A stretch of 64,000 nt of DNA from an uncultured bacterium (GCA_905215405.1 CAJMQE010000007.1:1-64000), one strand, 5' to 3'. Shown: positions 52,762 to 63,028, counted from the first letter of the stretch. Numbers and translations: made by a program. Notes: generated from the sequence alone by a model not told the origin.

Positions 52762-54417
52762 ATGGAAAACGAAGCTTCAAAGAATTTTATTGAGCAGATC
52801 ATAGATAAGGATCTGGAAGAGGGACATTGCAAAGTTGTAAAGACCCGTTTCCCACCAGAACCAAATGGGTATCTTCATATTGGACATGCAAAATCCATAT
52901 TATTAAATTATGGCCTTGCCCAGAAATATAACGGCGGATTTAATTTAAGATTTGATGATACCAATCCTACAAAAGAAAAGGTAGAATTTGTTGATTCTAT
53001 TAAGACAGATGTTGAGTGGCTTGGTGCAAAATGGGATGGAGATGTGCTTTTTGCATCGAATTATTTCCAGGTAATGTATGAAGCAGCTGTAAAACTGATC
53101 AAAAAGGGAAAAGCATATGTGTGTGATCTTACTGCTGATCAGATCAGAGAGTATCGTGGAACACTGACAGAACCTGGTAAGGAAAGTCCATACCGCGATC
53201 GTTCTGTTGAAGAAAATCTGGAACTCTTTGAAAATATGAAAAATGGAATGTATCAGGATGGTGAAAAAGTATTACGTGCGAAGATCGATATGACATCATC
53301 TAATATCAACATGAGAGATCCTATTATTTACAGAGTAGCGCATATTACTCATCACAGAACTGGGGATCAGTGGTGTATTTATCCAATGTATGATTTTGCA
53401 CATCCAATCGAGGATGCAACAGAAGGAATCACACATTCAATCTGTACACTTGAATTTGAAGATCACAGACCACTTTATGACTGGGTCGTAAGAGAACTGG
53501 AATATGAGAATCCACCTAAACAGATCGAATTCTCTAAGCTGTATCTTGAAAATGTTGTAACAGGAAAGAGATACATTAAGAAACTTGTTGAAGAAAAAAT
53601 GGTCGATGGATGGGATGATCCAAGACTTGTTTCTTTGAGCGGACTTAGAAGAAGAGGATTTACTCCAGAGTCAATTAAAATGTTCGTTGATCTTGTTGGT
53701 GTTACAAAGAGCCAGGGTGCTGTTGAATATCCAATGCTTGAATACTGTATCAGAGAAGATCTGAAGCTGAAAGCAAACAGAATGATGGCAGTACTTGATC
53801 CTGTAAAACTGATCATTGATAATTATCCAGATGATCAGGTAGAATATTTTGAAATTGCAAATAACCAGGAAAATGAAGCTCTTGGTATGAGAAAAGTTCC
53901 ATTTTCAAAAGAACTTTATATCGAAAGAGAAGATTTCATGGAAGAACCACCTAAGAAGTATTTCAGAATGTTCCCAGGCAACGAAGTACGTCTGATGAAT
54001 GCTTATTTTGTTACATGCACAGGTTGTGTAAAGGATGAAAATGGAAAAGTAACAGAAGTTCATGCAACATATGATCCTGAAACAAGAACAGGTAATTTTA
54101 CTGGTCGAAAAGTAAAAGGAACCATTCATTGGGTATCTGCTAAAGAAGCGGTAAAAGCAGAAGTCAGATTATATGAAAATTTAATTGATGAGGAAAAGGG
54201 TGTTTATAACGAAGATGGTTCAATCAATCTGAATCCTAATTCTCTTACAGTTGTCAATGACTGTTACCTTGAAAGTAACTTCAAAGACGCTAAAAATGGT
54301 GAGAAGTTCCAGTTCGTAAGAAATGGTTATTTCTGTGTGGATTCTAAAGATTCAGCACCAGATCATCTTGTATTTAACAGAATTGTTTCACTTAAGAGTT
54401 CATTTAAGTTAAAATAA
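52762..54417 (+). CDS. glnS: Glutaminyl-tRNA synthetase
   Basis: A class I synthetase that charges tRNA-Gln directly. The 551-residue protein has FPPEPNGYLHIGHAKSI (HIGH), the LRFDDTNP motif and the two-part beta-barrel anticodon domain at the C-terminus. The KMSKS-like loop near FSKLYLENVV is atypical. Most Firmicutes lack GlnRS and use GatCAB, so its presence suggests an ancient transfer that some Clostridia have kept. AGGAGG lies 11 bases before the ATG. Confidence 0.96.
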   Translation: MENEASKNFIEQIIDKDLEEGHCKVVKTRFPPEPNGYLHIGHAKSILLNYGLAQKYNGGFNLRFDDTNPTKEKVEFVDSIKTDVEWLGAKWDGDVLFASNYFQVMYEAAVKLIKKGKAYVCDLTADQIREYRGTLTEPGKESPYRDRSVEENLELFENMKNGMYQDGEKVLRAKIDMTSSNINMRDPIIYRVAHITHHRTGDQWCIYPMYDFAHPIEDATEGITHSICTLEFEDHRPLYDWVVRELEYENPPKQIEFSKLYLENVVTGKRYIKKLVEEKMVDGWDDPRLVSLSGLRRRGFTPESIKMFVDLVGVTKSQGAVEYPMLEYCIREDLKLKANRMMAVLDPVKLIIDNYPDDQVEYFEIANNQENEALGMRKVPFSKELYIEREDFMEEPPKKYFRMFPGNEVRLMNAYFVTCTGCVKDENGKVTEVHATYDPETRTGNFTGRKVKGTIHWVSAKEAVKAEVRLYENLIDEEKGVYNEDGSINLNPNSLTVVNDCYLESNFKDAKNGEKFQFVRNGYFCVDSKDSAPDHLVFNRIVSLKSSFKLK

Positions 54418-54436
54418 AAAACAAGGGATGTAGAGT

Positions 54437-55309
54437 ATGGAAAATATGTTTTCGGAGTTGAAGCCGCTCGGTATCGATGCAGGGAGAAATGTCGATATTT
54501 TTGAGGAAGCCACAAGGCGGAAAAAAGCTTCAACTAGCAATGATAAGCAAAAGGAAGTGCTTGAAGAAACTGATTTCATATTTGATAAAACAATGGAATG
54601 TCCTGTATGCGGCAAGAAATTTAAAACGAAACAGGTTAAAGTGGGTAGAGCACGGTTTGTGGGAACGGAAATGGATCTGCGCCCCCTTTACAAGGGGATC
54701 GATAGTGTGAAATATGATGCGGTGGTTTGTCTGGATTGCGGCTATGCAGCCCTTTCTCGTGACTTTCCACATGTTTCACAGCGGCAGATAAAAAACATCA
54801 GAGAAAGTATTTCAAAAAACTTCAAAAGTCCAGGAGAGTGTGAGGGTGCTTATTCTTACAATCTCGCGATTCAGCGATATAAACTTGCACTGTATGTTGC
54901 AATTGTCAAGCATGACAAAATGGGAGAGAGAGCTTTCCTATGTCTGAAGATTGCATGGCTGTACAGGGGATTTCGGAAGAATATTCCTGAAAATGATGCT
55001 GAATATGAAAAGAAGACGAAGCAGCTTGAGAAATACGAAACAGAATTTATTGAAAATGCGTACCGCGGATTTTTAAAGGCGATGGAAAAAGAGAGACCGC
55101 CAATCTGCGGGATGAATGACTCAACACTGAGTTACCTGCTTTCAGACCTGGCGAGACGTTGCGGTGAGTATGAGCACGCGGAACGTTTTGTCTATGCGGT
55201 ACTGACGGACAGACAGGCAACGGCAAAAGTGAAAGAAAAAGCTAGAATCGAACTGGAAATTATTAGAAGTGAAAAAAAGGAAAACGAAAACAAGGCTTCA
55301 GACAGATGA
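54437..55309 (+). CDS. DUF2225 protein (tandem copy 1)
   Basis: A 290-residue cytosolic protein of the DUF2225 family. Zinc-type Cys pairs are visible (MECPVCGKKF and VCLDCGYAA), followed by a helical TPR-like region with SPGECEGAYSYNLAIQRYK and LCLKIAWLYRGF. The first 45 residues are specific to this copy. It precedes a second DUF2225 gene and an LTA-synthase-like gene, all close together. Function is unknown. The start follows AAGGGATGTAGAGT, 20 bp after glnS. Confidence 0.85.
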   Translation: MENMFSELKPLGIDAGRNVDIFEEATRRKKASTSNDKQKEVLEETDFIFDKTMECPVCGKKFKTKQVKVGRARFVGTEMDLRPLYKGIDSVKYDAVVCLDCGYAALSRDFPHVSQRQIKNIRESISKNFKSPGECEGAYSYNLAIQRYKLALYVAIVKHDKMGERAFLCLKIAWLYRGFRKNIPENDAEYEKKTKQLEKYETEFIENAYRGFLKAMEKERPPICGMNDSTLSYLLSDLARRCGEYEHAERFVYAVLTDRQATAKVKEKARIELEIIRSEKKENENKASDR

Positions 55310-55349
55310 TCTGACAGCCTTTACTGGTAGTTGATAGCGAGGTTCAAAG

Positions 55350-56111
55350 ATGGAAAAAGAAAGAGAAGTATCAGAAGAAACAGAGTATCTGTTCGATAAG
55401 ACAATGGAATGTCCTGTTTGTGGAAAATCATTTCGTACAAAGCAGGTAAAAGCCAGCAAAGCAAAGTTTTTGGGAACAGAGATGGATCTGCGTCCGATTT
55501 ATCGTGGAATCGATACAGTAAAATATGATGCAGTCGTTTGTATCAATTGTGGTTATGCCGCAATTATGCGTGATTTTGATGCAGTATCTGACAATCAGAT
55601 CAAAAAGATCAAAGAAAATATTTCAAAGAATTTCAAAAGTCCTGGAGAATGTGAGGGCGCGTATTCTTATAATCTGGCAATTCAGAGATATAAGCTTGCA
55701 TTGTACGTTTCCATGTTAAAGATCGATAAGAAAAGCGATATCGCTTATCTGTGCTTGAAAATTGCATGGCTGTACAGAGGATTCCAGAAGAATATTCCGG
55801 AAAGTGATCCAGACTACACACGTAAGATCAGTTCTTTGAAAGAAGCAGAAAATCAGTACATAGAGAAAGCGTACAAAGGTTTTCTGAAAGCGTTAGGAAG
55901 CGAACAGCCACCGTTTTGTGGAATCCCGGATACAACATTTAATTACATGATGGCCGATCTGGCAAGGCAGTGCCGTGAGTATGAAAATGCAGAACATTTT
56001 ATATTTGATGTATTGTCTGATAAATCCAGCGGTGCAAAATTGAAAGAAAAGGCCAGAGAAGAACTGGAGGCAATCCGAAAGGATAAGGGGAAAACAGGAG
56101 AAGAGCAGTAG
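55350..56111 (+). CDS. DUF2225 protein (tandem copy 2)
   Basis: A 253-residue paralogue of the preceding gene. It shares the zinc core (MECPVCGKSF and CINCGYAA) and the SPGECEGAYSYNLAIQRYK and AWLYRGFQKNIPE blocks, so the pair arose by duplication. It lacks the 45-residue N-terminal extension of copy 1. GCGAGG precedes the ATG and an operon with copy 1 (40-bp gap) is likely. Confidence 0.85.
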   Translation: MEKEREVSEETEYLFDKTMECPVCGKSFRTKQVKASKAKFLGTEMDLRPIYRGIDTVKYDAVVCINCGYAAIMRDFDAVSDNQIKKIKENISKNFKSPGECEGAYSYNLAIQRYKLALYVSMLKIDKKSDIAYLCLKIAWLYRGFQKNIPESDPDYTRKISSLKEAENQYIEKAYKGFLKALGSEQPPFCGIPDTTFNYMMADLARQCREYENAEHFIFDVLSDKSSGAKLKEKAREELEAIRKDKGKTGEEQ

Positions 56112-56167
56112 CATGTAATGCAAGAGAGGGCAATCTGGGTTATGTATGAAAGAAAGGCAGAATTGTT

Positions 56168-58150
56168 TTGAATAAAGTAAAGTTATATGCGAAAAAGTAT
56201 GCACACAGTGAGATTGTGCAGATGATCGTGATTGGCATTATTGTCAATCTGATCGTGGAATGTTTTAGTAGAAGGAGTCTGACAGGTTTAATACAGCCAG
56301 TATTACACCCGGTGATCTTCTTCTATAATGCGTGTCTGATTATTATGACACTTTCCGTGGTTTTATTTTTCAAAAGAAAGATTTTTACGTATACCCTGGT
56401 AAGTTTTATCTGGATCGTATGTGCAATTATTGATTTTGTTGTTCTTGGTTCCAGAAAGACGCCATTTACAGCGATGGATATCTATCTGATCAATGATGCG
56501 CTGAAAGTAATACCAATCTATCTGAATAAGTTTCAGATTGTCCTGACGATAGTTGGAGTGATTCTGGCTATCGCAGCGCTTGTGGTTTGGTGGTTCAAGT
56601 CACCAAAACATGCTGGAAAAATCGATTATCTCAGAAATGCAATTAAGTTCGGAACTGTAATCGGTATTTATGTGATTTTATCAAATCTGTTACTTGCAAC
56701 AGGTATTTTGACAACTCATTTTGGAAATCTGGGTGAGTCCTATAAGCAGTACGGATTTGCATATTGTTTTTCTAGAAGTATTGTGAACCGTGGAATCAGT
56801 AAACCAAGTGATTATAATTCTTCTTATGTTGAAAATCTGACGGAACAGATAGATGAAACACCTGATGAGGAAGAAGAAAAAAATCCGAATGTGATTTTCC
56901 TACAGCTGGAGTCTTTCTTTGATCCGACTTTTGTTAAAGGAGTTACTTTTTCAGAAAATCCGGTTCCAAACTTTGAATATTTAAAGGAAAATTATACATC
57001 AGGATTTCTGACAGTTCCTGTTGTTGGTGCCGGTACTGCAAATACTGAATTCGAGATACAGACAGGAATGAATGTTCATGATTTTGGCCCTGGCGAATAT
57101 CCATATCGGACAGTTATGCAGAACACAACATGTGAATCCATGGCATATAATTATAAAAAGCTTGGGTATAGTGCCCATGCCATCCACAACAATGATGGTA
57201 CTTTTTATGATCGTTATAAAGTATTTTCCAATCTTGGTTATGATACATTTACTTCAATTGAGTACATGGATGGGATTGAGACAACGCCGGAAGGCTGGGC
57301 AAAAGATAAGATTCTGACAAGTGAGATCTTAAAAACGCTCGATGCTTCTGACGGTCCAAGTTATATTTATACAATATCCACGCAGGGGCATGGTGATTAT
57401 CCAACGACTTTGCCAGATGGATATTCTCTCTCAATTACATCAGATGGATTCTTTGATGAATCAAGAGAAATTGCATTTGATTATTATGTAAGTCAGATTC
57501 ATGAAATGGATGAGTTCATCAAAGAATTGACAGATGCACTGAGTCAAAGAGATGATGATACAGTTCTTGTTATGTATGGAGATCATCTTCCGGGATTTAA
57601 TTTTACAGAAGATAACCTTTCAAATGGTGATATCTATCAAACACAGTATGTGATCTGGAATAATTTTGGAATGGAAAAACAGGATCAGGATCTGTGTGCT
57701 TATGAATTATCTTCAAAAGTAATGACAATGCTTGGATTGTCAGAGGGGGTAGTCACAAAGTTCCATCAGACACAGGAAAGTAGTGAGGATTACCTGAAGA
57801 ATCTGAAAGTCCTTGAATATGATCTTTTGTATGGTGATTGTAGTGCATTTGGTGGAAGTAATCCTTATGAACCAACACAGTTACAGATGGGAATTGATAA
57901 AATTGATGTGAAAGATGCTTATAATTATAAAGATTATATCTGTATTGAAGGAGATAATTTTAACGATTACAGTGTTGCTTACATCAATGATAAAGAATGT
58001 GATACGCTTCTGATCAATCAGAATTTGTTGCTTGTTCCAAAGACGGCATTGAATGCGGGCGATACCGTAAATGTTATTCAGCGAGGAACAGATAAAATTG
58101 AGCTGAGCAGGACACAAAATTATGTCTATTCTCCGCATACACGGGAATAG
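56168..58150 (+). CDS. LTA synthase-like sulfatase-fold membrane enzyme
   Basis: A 660-residue protein with about five N-terminal spans (about 15-165) and an extracellular alkaline-phosphatase/sulfatase domain. The catalytic Thr is in GAGTANTEFE, with metal ligands in FLQLESFF, TISTQGHGDY and MYGDHLPGF. LTA synthases add glycerol phosphate from phosphatidylglycerol to lipids or wall polymers. A C-terminal extension (about 560-660) with beta-rich sequence is not in LtaS. The start is TTG at 56168; no ATG is near. It follows the DUF2225 pair by 56 bp. Confidence 0.9.
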   Translation: MNKVKLYAKKYAHSEIVQMIVIGIIVNLIVECFSRRSLTGLIQPVLHPVIFFYNACLIIMTLSVVLFFKRKIFTYTLVSFIWIVCAIIDFVVLGSRKTPFTAMDIYLINDALKVIPIYLNKFQIVLTIVGVILAIAALVVWWFKSPKHAGKIDYLRNAIKFGTVIGIYVILSNLLLATGILTTHFGNLGESYKQYGFAYCFSRSIVNRGISKPSDYNSSYVENLTEQIDETPDEEEEKNPNVIFLQLESFFDPTFVKGVTFSENPVPNFEYLKENYTSGFLTVPVVGAGTANTEFEIQTGMNVHDFGPGEYPYRTVMQNTTCESMAYNYKKLGYSAHAIHNNDGTFYDRYKVFSNLGYDTFTSIEYMDGIETTPEGWAKDKILTSEILKTLDASDGPSYIYTISTQGHGDYPTTLPDGYSLSITSDGFFDESREIAFDYYVSQIHEMDEFIKELTDALSQRDDDTVLVMYGDHLPGFNFTEDNLSNGDIYQTQYVIWNNFGMEKQDQDLCAYELSSKVMTMLGLSEGVVTKFHQTQESSEDYLKNLKVLEYDLLYGDCSAFGGSNPYEPTQLQMGIDKIDVKDAYNYKDYICIEGDNFNDYSVAYINDKECDTLLINQNLLLVPKTALNAGDTVNVIQRGTDKIELSRTQNYVYSPHTRE

Positions 58151-58204
58151 AAGAATAGAAAGTGCGAAAACACCTGATTTTATCAGTGTTCCAAGTACTA
58201 TTAC

Positions 58205-58250
58205 AAGCCTTCTGGTGCAGAAAAAATATGCTGCGTCAGGAGGCTTTTTT
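58205..58250 (+). terminator. Terminator of the LTA synthase-like gene
   Basis: A 16-bp stem (58205-58220 with 58231-58246, several G-U pairs), loop AAAAAATATG, then T6. Confidence 0.92.
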
Positions 58251-58317
58251 GTATAATCTTTAAGAAAAATCGGAGATCATGAAATATTTATTGTGAAAAA
58301 ATTCATCGAATTTAGTC

Positions 58318-58346
58318 TTGAAAAAGCATAATTAATGTGATATCAT
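58318..58346 (+). promoter_or_regulatory. Sigma-A promoter of carAB
   Basis: TTGAAA (58318-58323), a 17-bp spacer and TATCAT (58341-58346). The start is near 58353, giving a leader of about 100 nt before carA. Confidence 0.8.
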
Positions 58347-58370
58347 TTATTAAATTAAGAAAGGACATAA

Positions 58371-58392
58371 CTATAAGTTTGTCTTTTTTTTT
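58371..58392 (+). terminator. Terminator-like hairpin in the carAB leader, possible attenuator
   Basis: A 7-bp stem (AAGGACA 58371-58377 with TGTCTTT 58380-58386; 2-nt loop as drawn, likely opening to a larger loop) and nine T. It lies between the promoter and carA, so it could attenuate pyrimidine or arginine supply genes. The hairpin is weak, so confidence is low. I see no PyrR site. Confidence 0.4.
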
Positions 58393-58449
58393 GCGCAAAA
58401 GTGACAAAATTTAGCAAAATACAAATCGAAAGGAATAAAGGTGGCATTC

Positions 58450-59517
58450 ATGAAAGCTTTTTTAATACTTGAAGATGGAACAGTGTTTCAGGGAAACAGC
58501 ATGGGATCAACGAGAGAAGTAATCAGCGAAATCGTTTTTAACACATCAATGACAGGATATCTGGAGGTACTGACAGATCCATCTTATGCTGGACAGGCTG
58601 TAACAATGACATATCCATTAATCGGAAATTATGGGATCTGCCATAAAGATATGGAATCATTAAAGGCATGGCCAGATGGTTATATTGTAAGAGAACTCTC
58701 AAGAGTTCCTAGCAATTTTAGAAGTGATGACACAATTCAGAAATTCCTTGAAGATAACGATATACCAGGAATTTACGGTATTGATACAAGAGCACTTACT
58801 AAGATTTTAAGAGAAAAAGGTACTATGAACGGAATGATCACAACAAATGAGTCATATAATCTCGATGAGATCCTTCCAAAAATCAAAGCTTATCAGGTAA
58901 AAGGCGTAGTTAAGAAAGTAACTTGCAAAGAAAAATCTGAACTTAGCGGAGAAGGCAAGAAAGTTGCTCTTATGGACTTCGGCGCAAAAAGAAATATTGG
59001 TCGTTCATTAAACAAACGTGGATGTGATGTAACAATTTATCCAGCAGGTACAAGTGCAGAAGAAATTCTTGCAGCAAATCCAGATGGAATCATGCTTTCC
59101 AATGGCCCTGGAGATCCAAAGGAATGTGTAGAGATCATCAAAGAGGTAAAGAAATTATATGAAAGCAATGTCCCAATTTTTGCAATCTGTCTTGGTCATC
59201 AGCTGATGGCACTTGCAACAGGAGCAGATACACACAGACTGAAATACGGACATCGTGGAGCAAATCATCCGGTCAAAGATCTGAAAACCGGTAGAGTTTA
59301 TCTTTCATCACAGAATCATGGTTATGTGGTTGATGAATCAACACTTGATGAAAATATCGTAAAACCTGCATTTGTGAATGTAAATGATGGTACGAATGAA
59401 GGTCTTGAATATGTTGGAAAGAATATTTTCACAGTTCAGTTCCATCCGGAAGCATGCGCAGGTCCTCAGGATACAGCTTATCTGTTCGACAGATTTATAG
59501 AAATGATGAATAAATAA
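58450..59517 (+). CDS. carA: Carbamoyl-phosphate synthase small subunit
   Basis: The glutaminase half of carbamoyl-phosphate synthase, feeding pyrimidine and arginine synthesis. In its 355 residues the N-terminal CPSase domain (about 1-140) precedes a class I glutamine amidotransferase with the catalytic Cys in FAICLGHQLM and His-Glu in FHPEACAGP. The ATG at 58450 follows AAAGGTGG; an in-frame GTG at 58441 is possible. It is 104 bp upstream of carB. Confidence 0.97.
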   Translation: MKAFLILEDGTVFQGNSMGSTREVISEIVFNTSMTGYLEVLTDPSYAGQAVTMTYPLIGNYGICHKDMESLKAWPDGYIVRELSRVPSNFRSDDTIQKFLEDNDIPGIYGIDTRALTKILREKGTMNGMITTNESYNLDEILPKIKAYQVKGVVKKVTCKEKSELSGEGKKVALMDFGAKRNIGRSLNKRGCDVTIYPAGTSAEEILAANPDGIMLSNGPGDPKECVEIIKEVKKLYESNVPIFAICLGHQLMALATGADTHRLKYGHRGANHPVKDLKTGRVYLSSQNHGYVVDESTLDENIVKPAFVNVNDGTNEGLEYVGKNIFTVQFHPEACAGPQDTAYLFDRFIEMMNK

Positions 59518-59621
59518 GCAGAAAATGTATAAATATACATTTTTGAACGCATAAAAAACGGTAAGTGGAAAAGATGATAACTGATTAAGATGCATGTTTG
59601 CATGCGAATGGAGGATATAGA

Positions 59622-62600
59622 ATGCCAAAGAATAATAGTATAAAAAAAGTTTTAGTAATAGGTTCCGGTCCTATTGTAATCGGACAGGCAGCAGAGTTCG
59701 ATTATGCTGGTACGCAGGCATGTCGTTCCCTGAAAGAAGAGGGAATTGAAGTTGTGCTTGTAAACTCGAACCCAGCTACAATCATGACAGATAAAGATAT
59801 TGCAGATGAAGTTTATATTGAACCATTGACAGTCAAAGCGGTTGAACAGATTATTCTTAAAGAAAAACCAGACAGTATTCTTCCAACTCTTGGTGGACAG
59901 GCTGGCCTGAATCTTGCTATGGAAATCGCTGAATCAGGATTCCTCGAAGAAAATAACGTAAAACTGATCGGTACAACACCTCTTACGATCAAAAAGGCAG
60001 AAGATCGTCTGATGTTCAAAGAAACAATGGAAAAGATCAACGAGCCATGTGCACCATCCCTTGTAGTTGAAAATATTGAAGATGGTGTTGCATTTGCTAA
60101 GAAGATCGGACTTCCAGTTGTACTTCGTCCTGCATATACACTGGGCGGAAGCGGCGGTGGTATCGCACATACCATGGAAGAACTTCACGATATTCTTGAA
60201 AATGGTCTTCGTCTCAGCCGTGTTGGTCAGGTACTGGTAGAAAGATGTATCGCAGGCTGGAAGGAAATCGAATACGAAGTAATGAGAGACAGTAACGGAA
60301 ACTGTATCACAGTATGTAACATGGAAAATATCGATCCAGTCGGTGTTCATACAGGTGATAGTATCGTAGTTGCACCATCTCAGACACTTTCTGATAAAGA
60401 ATACCAGATGCTTAGAACATCTGCTTTAAATATCATCAACGAACTCGGTATTACAGGTGGTTGTAATGTTCAGTACGCGCTGAATCCTACAAGTTTTGAA
60501 TACTGTGTTATCGAAGTAAATCCACGTGTCAGCCGTTCTTCAGCACTGGCTTCCAAGGCAACTGGTTACCCAATTGCAAAAGTCGCTGCAAAGATCGCAC
60601 TCGGTTATACACTGGATGAAATCAAAAATGCAATCACTGGTAAGACTTATGCAAGTTTTGAACCAGCACTTGATTATTGTGTCGTAAAAATCCCAAGACT
60701 CCCATTTGATAAATTTATTACAGCTAAGAGAACACTGACAACACAGATGAAGGCAACTGGTGAAGTCATGAGTATCTGCACGAACTTTGAAGGTGCCCTG
60801 ATGAAAGCAATCCGTTCTCTGGAACAGCATGTTGATTCCCTGATGTCTTACGACTTTACAGAACTGACAGATGATGAACTGCTTGAAGAACTGGCAGTTG
60901 TTGATGATAGAAGAATCTGGAAGATCGCTGAAGGATTAAGAAGAAATATTACACCAGAAGTGATGCATGATATCACAAAGATCGACCTCTGGTTCATTGA
61001 TAAACTGGCTGTCATCGTTGAGATGGAACAAGCTTTAAAGACAAAGAAACTTGATCGAGAACTGCTTCTGGAAGCAAAGAGAATCGAATTCCCTGATAAC
61101 GTAATCGGAGAACTGACAGGAAAGTCAGAAAAAGAGATCAAACAGTTAAGAAATGAATATCATATTCATGCTGCTTATAAAATGGTTGATACCTGCGCAG
61201 CAGAATTTGAAGCTTCAACACCATACTATTACTCATGTTTTGATGGTTGCAATGAAGCAATAGAAACAAAACCTGAAAAGAAAGTACTTGTACTTGGTTC
61301 AGGTCCTATCAGAATCGGACAGGGAATTGAATTCGATTTCTGTTCAGTACATTGTACATGGGCATTTAAGAAGGAAGGCTATGAAACAGTCATCATTAAT
61401 AATAACCCTGAAACAGTAAGTACTGATTTTGATATCGCAGATAAACTTTACTTTGAACCACTTACACCAGAAGATGTAGAAAGCATCGTAGAACTGGAAA
61501 AACCAGACGGAGCTGTAGTTCAGTTCGGTGGACAGACAGCAATTAAACTGACAGAAGCTCTGATGAAGATGGGCGTTCCAATTCTTGGTACAAGCGCAGA
61601 AGATGTTGATGCTGCAGAAGATAGGGAATTATTCGATAAGATCCTTGAAGAGTGCCATATTCCAAGACCATCAGGCGGTACAGTATATAAGGCAGAAGAA
61701 GCAATTAAAGTAGCAAATAAACTTGGATATCCAGTACTGGTAAGACCATCTTATGTACTTGGTGGACAGGGCATGCAGATTGCGATCTCTGATGAAGATG
61801 TAACAGAATTTATGGAAATTATCAATAGAATCCAGCAGGATCATCCTATCCTCGTAGATAAATATCTGGTAGGTAAGGAAATCGAAGTCGATGCAGTATG
61901 CGATGGAGAGGACATTCTGATTCCTGGTATTATGGAACATATCGAAAGAGCAGGTATCCATTCAGGAGACAGTATTTCTGTATATCCAGCACAGACACTG
62001 ACACAGAAAGCAATTGATACAATTGAAGAATATACAAAGAGACTTGCACGTTCTCTGCATGTAAAAGGTCTCATCAATATTCAGTTCATCGTATCCAAAT
62101 ACGATGGAGAAGTATATGTTATCGAAGTAAATCCTCGTTCAAGCCGTACAGTACCTTACATCAGTAAAGTAACAGGAATTCCAATTGTACAGCTTGCAAC
62201 CAAGGTCATTACAGGAAGCAAGATCAAAGATCTTGGATATACTCCTGGACTTCAGAAGAAAGCAGATTATATCGCAGTTAAGATGCCTATATTCTCCTTT
62301 GAAAAGATCCGTGGAGCTGATATCAGCCTTGGACCTGAAATGAAATCAACAGGTGAATGTCTTGGTATTTCAAAAGACTTCAATGAAGCACTTTACAAAG
62401 CATTCCAGGGAGCTGGAATCAATCCTACTAAGAATAAACAGGTCATTCTGACAGTCAAAGATGAAGATAAGAAGGACATTGTTGAAATCGGTAGAAGATT
62501 CGAAGCACTTGGCTATAAGATCTATGCAACAAGAGGAACAGCAAAGGTATTAACAGATGCAGGTGTTCATGCAGTGAAAGTAAATAAAGTAGAGCAGGAA

Positions 62601-62828
62601 GCACCAACACTTCTGGATCTGATCCTTTCACATAAGATCGATCTTGTCATAGATACACCATCCAATGGTGTAGAAAAAGCAAAAGACGGTTTCCTGATCA
62701 GACGTTATGCCATTGAAACAGGTATTACATGTCTGACAGCACTTGATACAGCAAATGCATTACTGACAAGTCTTGAACATGAAGATAAAAACAAAGTATT
62801 ATCTCTGGTAGATATTGCAAAGCTTTGA
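59622..62828 (+). CDS. carB: Carbamoyl-phosphate synthase large subunit
   Basis: The synthetase half: 1068 residues with two homologous ATP-grasp halves (about 1-400 and 555-930), an oligomerisation region between them and a C-terminal MGS-like allosteric domain (about 930-1068). The paired dinucleotide-like starts SGPIVIGQAAEFDYAG and SGPIRIGQGIEFDF are visible. It uses ammonia from CarA, bicarbonate and two ATP. AATGGAGG precedes the ATG. Length and domain order are normal. Confidence 0.98.
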   Translation: MPKNNSIKKVLVIGSGPIVIGQAAEFDYAGTQACRSLKEEGIEVVLVNSNPATIMTDKDIADEVYIEPLTVKAVEQIILKEKPDSILPTLGGQAGLNLAMEIAESGFLEENNVKLIGTTPLTIKKAEDRLMFKETMEKINEPCAPSLVVENIEDGVAFAKKIGLPVVLRPAYTLGGSGGGIAHTMEELHDILENGLRLSRVGQVLVERCIAGWKEIEYEVMRDSNGNCITVCNMENIDPVGVHTGDSIVVAPSQTLSDKEYQMLRTSALNIINELGITGGCNVQYALNPTSFEYCVIEVNPRVSRSSALASKATGYPIAKVAAKIALGYTLDEIKNAITGKTYASFEPALDYCVVKIPRLPFDKFITAKRTLTTQMKATGEVMSICTNFEGALMKAIRSLEQHVDSLMSYDFTELTDDELLEELAVVDDRRIWKIAEGLRRNITPEVMHDITKIDLWFIDKLAVIVEMEQALKTKKLDRELLLEAKRIEFPDNVIGELTGKSEKEIKQLRNEYHIHAAYKMVDTCAAEFEASTPYYYSCFDGCNEAIETKPEKKVLVLGSGPIRIGQGIEFDFCSVHCTWAFKKEGYETVIINNNPETVSTDFDIADKLYFEPLTPEDVESIVELEKPDGAVVQFGGQTAIKLTEALMKMGVPILGTSAEDVDAAEDRELFDKILEECHIPRPSGGTVYKAEEAIKVANKLGYPVLVRPSYVLGGQGMQIAISDEDVTEFMEIINRIQQDHPILVDKYLVGKEIEVDAVCDGEDILIPGIMEHIERAGIHSGDSISVYPAQTLTQKAIDTIEEYTKRLARSLHVKGLINIQFIVSKYDGEVYVIEVNPRSSRTVPYISKVTGIPIVQLATKVITGSKIKDLGYTPGLQKKADYIAVKMPIFSFEKIRGADISLGPEMKSTGECLGISKDFNEALYKAFQGAGINPTKNKQVILTVKDEDKKDIVEIGRRFEALGYKIYATRGTAKVLTDAGVHAVKVNKVEQEAPTLLDLILSHKIDLVIDTPSNGVEKAKDGFLIRRYAIETGITCLTALDTANALLTSLEHEDKNKVLSLVDIAKL

Positions 62829-62897
62829 TCTTAAAAATTGAGATTTTGTAAATGTATTTGGAATGCATAAATATACGAAAATGAATCAATGAGTAAG

Positions 62898-62965
62898 CGG
62901 TGTGGGTTCTATGCACTGGCTGTTACAGAGGTAATGGCTGGTTCATGGAATCTGCACCGTTTTTG
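62898..62965 (+). terminator. Branched terminator of carAB
   Basis: An outer stem CGGTG/CACCG (62898-62902/62955-62959) and GGTTCTATG/CATGGAATC (62905-62913/62944-62952, G-U pairs) encloses a second hairpin, GCTGTTAC/GTAATGGC (62919-62926/62931-62938). A T5 run follows. It is a long interrupted rod rather than a simple hairpin. Confidence 0.8.
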
Positions 62966-62999
62966 CATTATTTACCCTATGGAAATAAGGTTAAAATAA

Positions 63000-63028
63000 T
63001 TGCCTTAATCCAGTAAATATGCTATTCT
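63000..63028 (+). promoter_or_regulatory. Promoter of the SseB-like gene
   Basis: TTGCCT (63000-63005), a 17-bp spacer and TATTCT (63023-63028), with an extended TGC before the -10. Confidence 0.75.
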
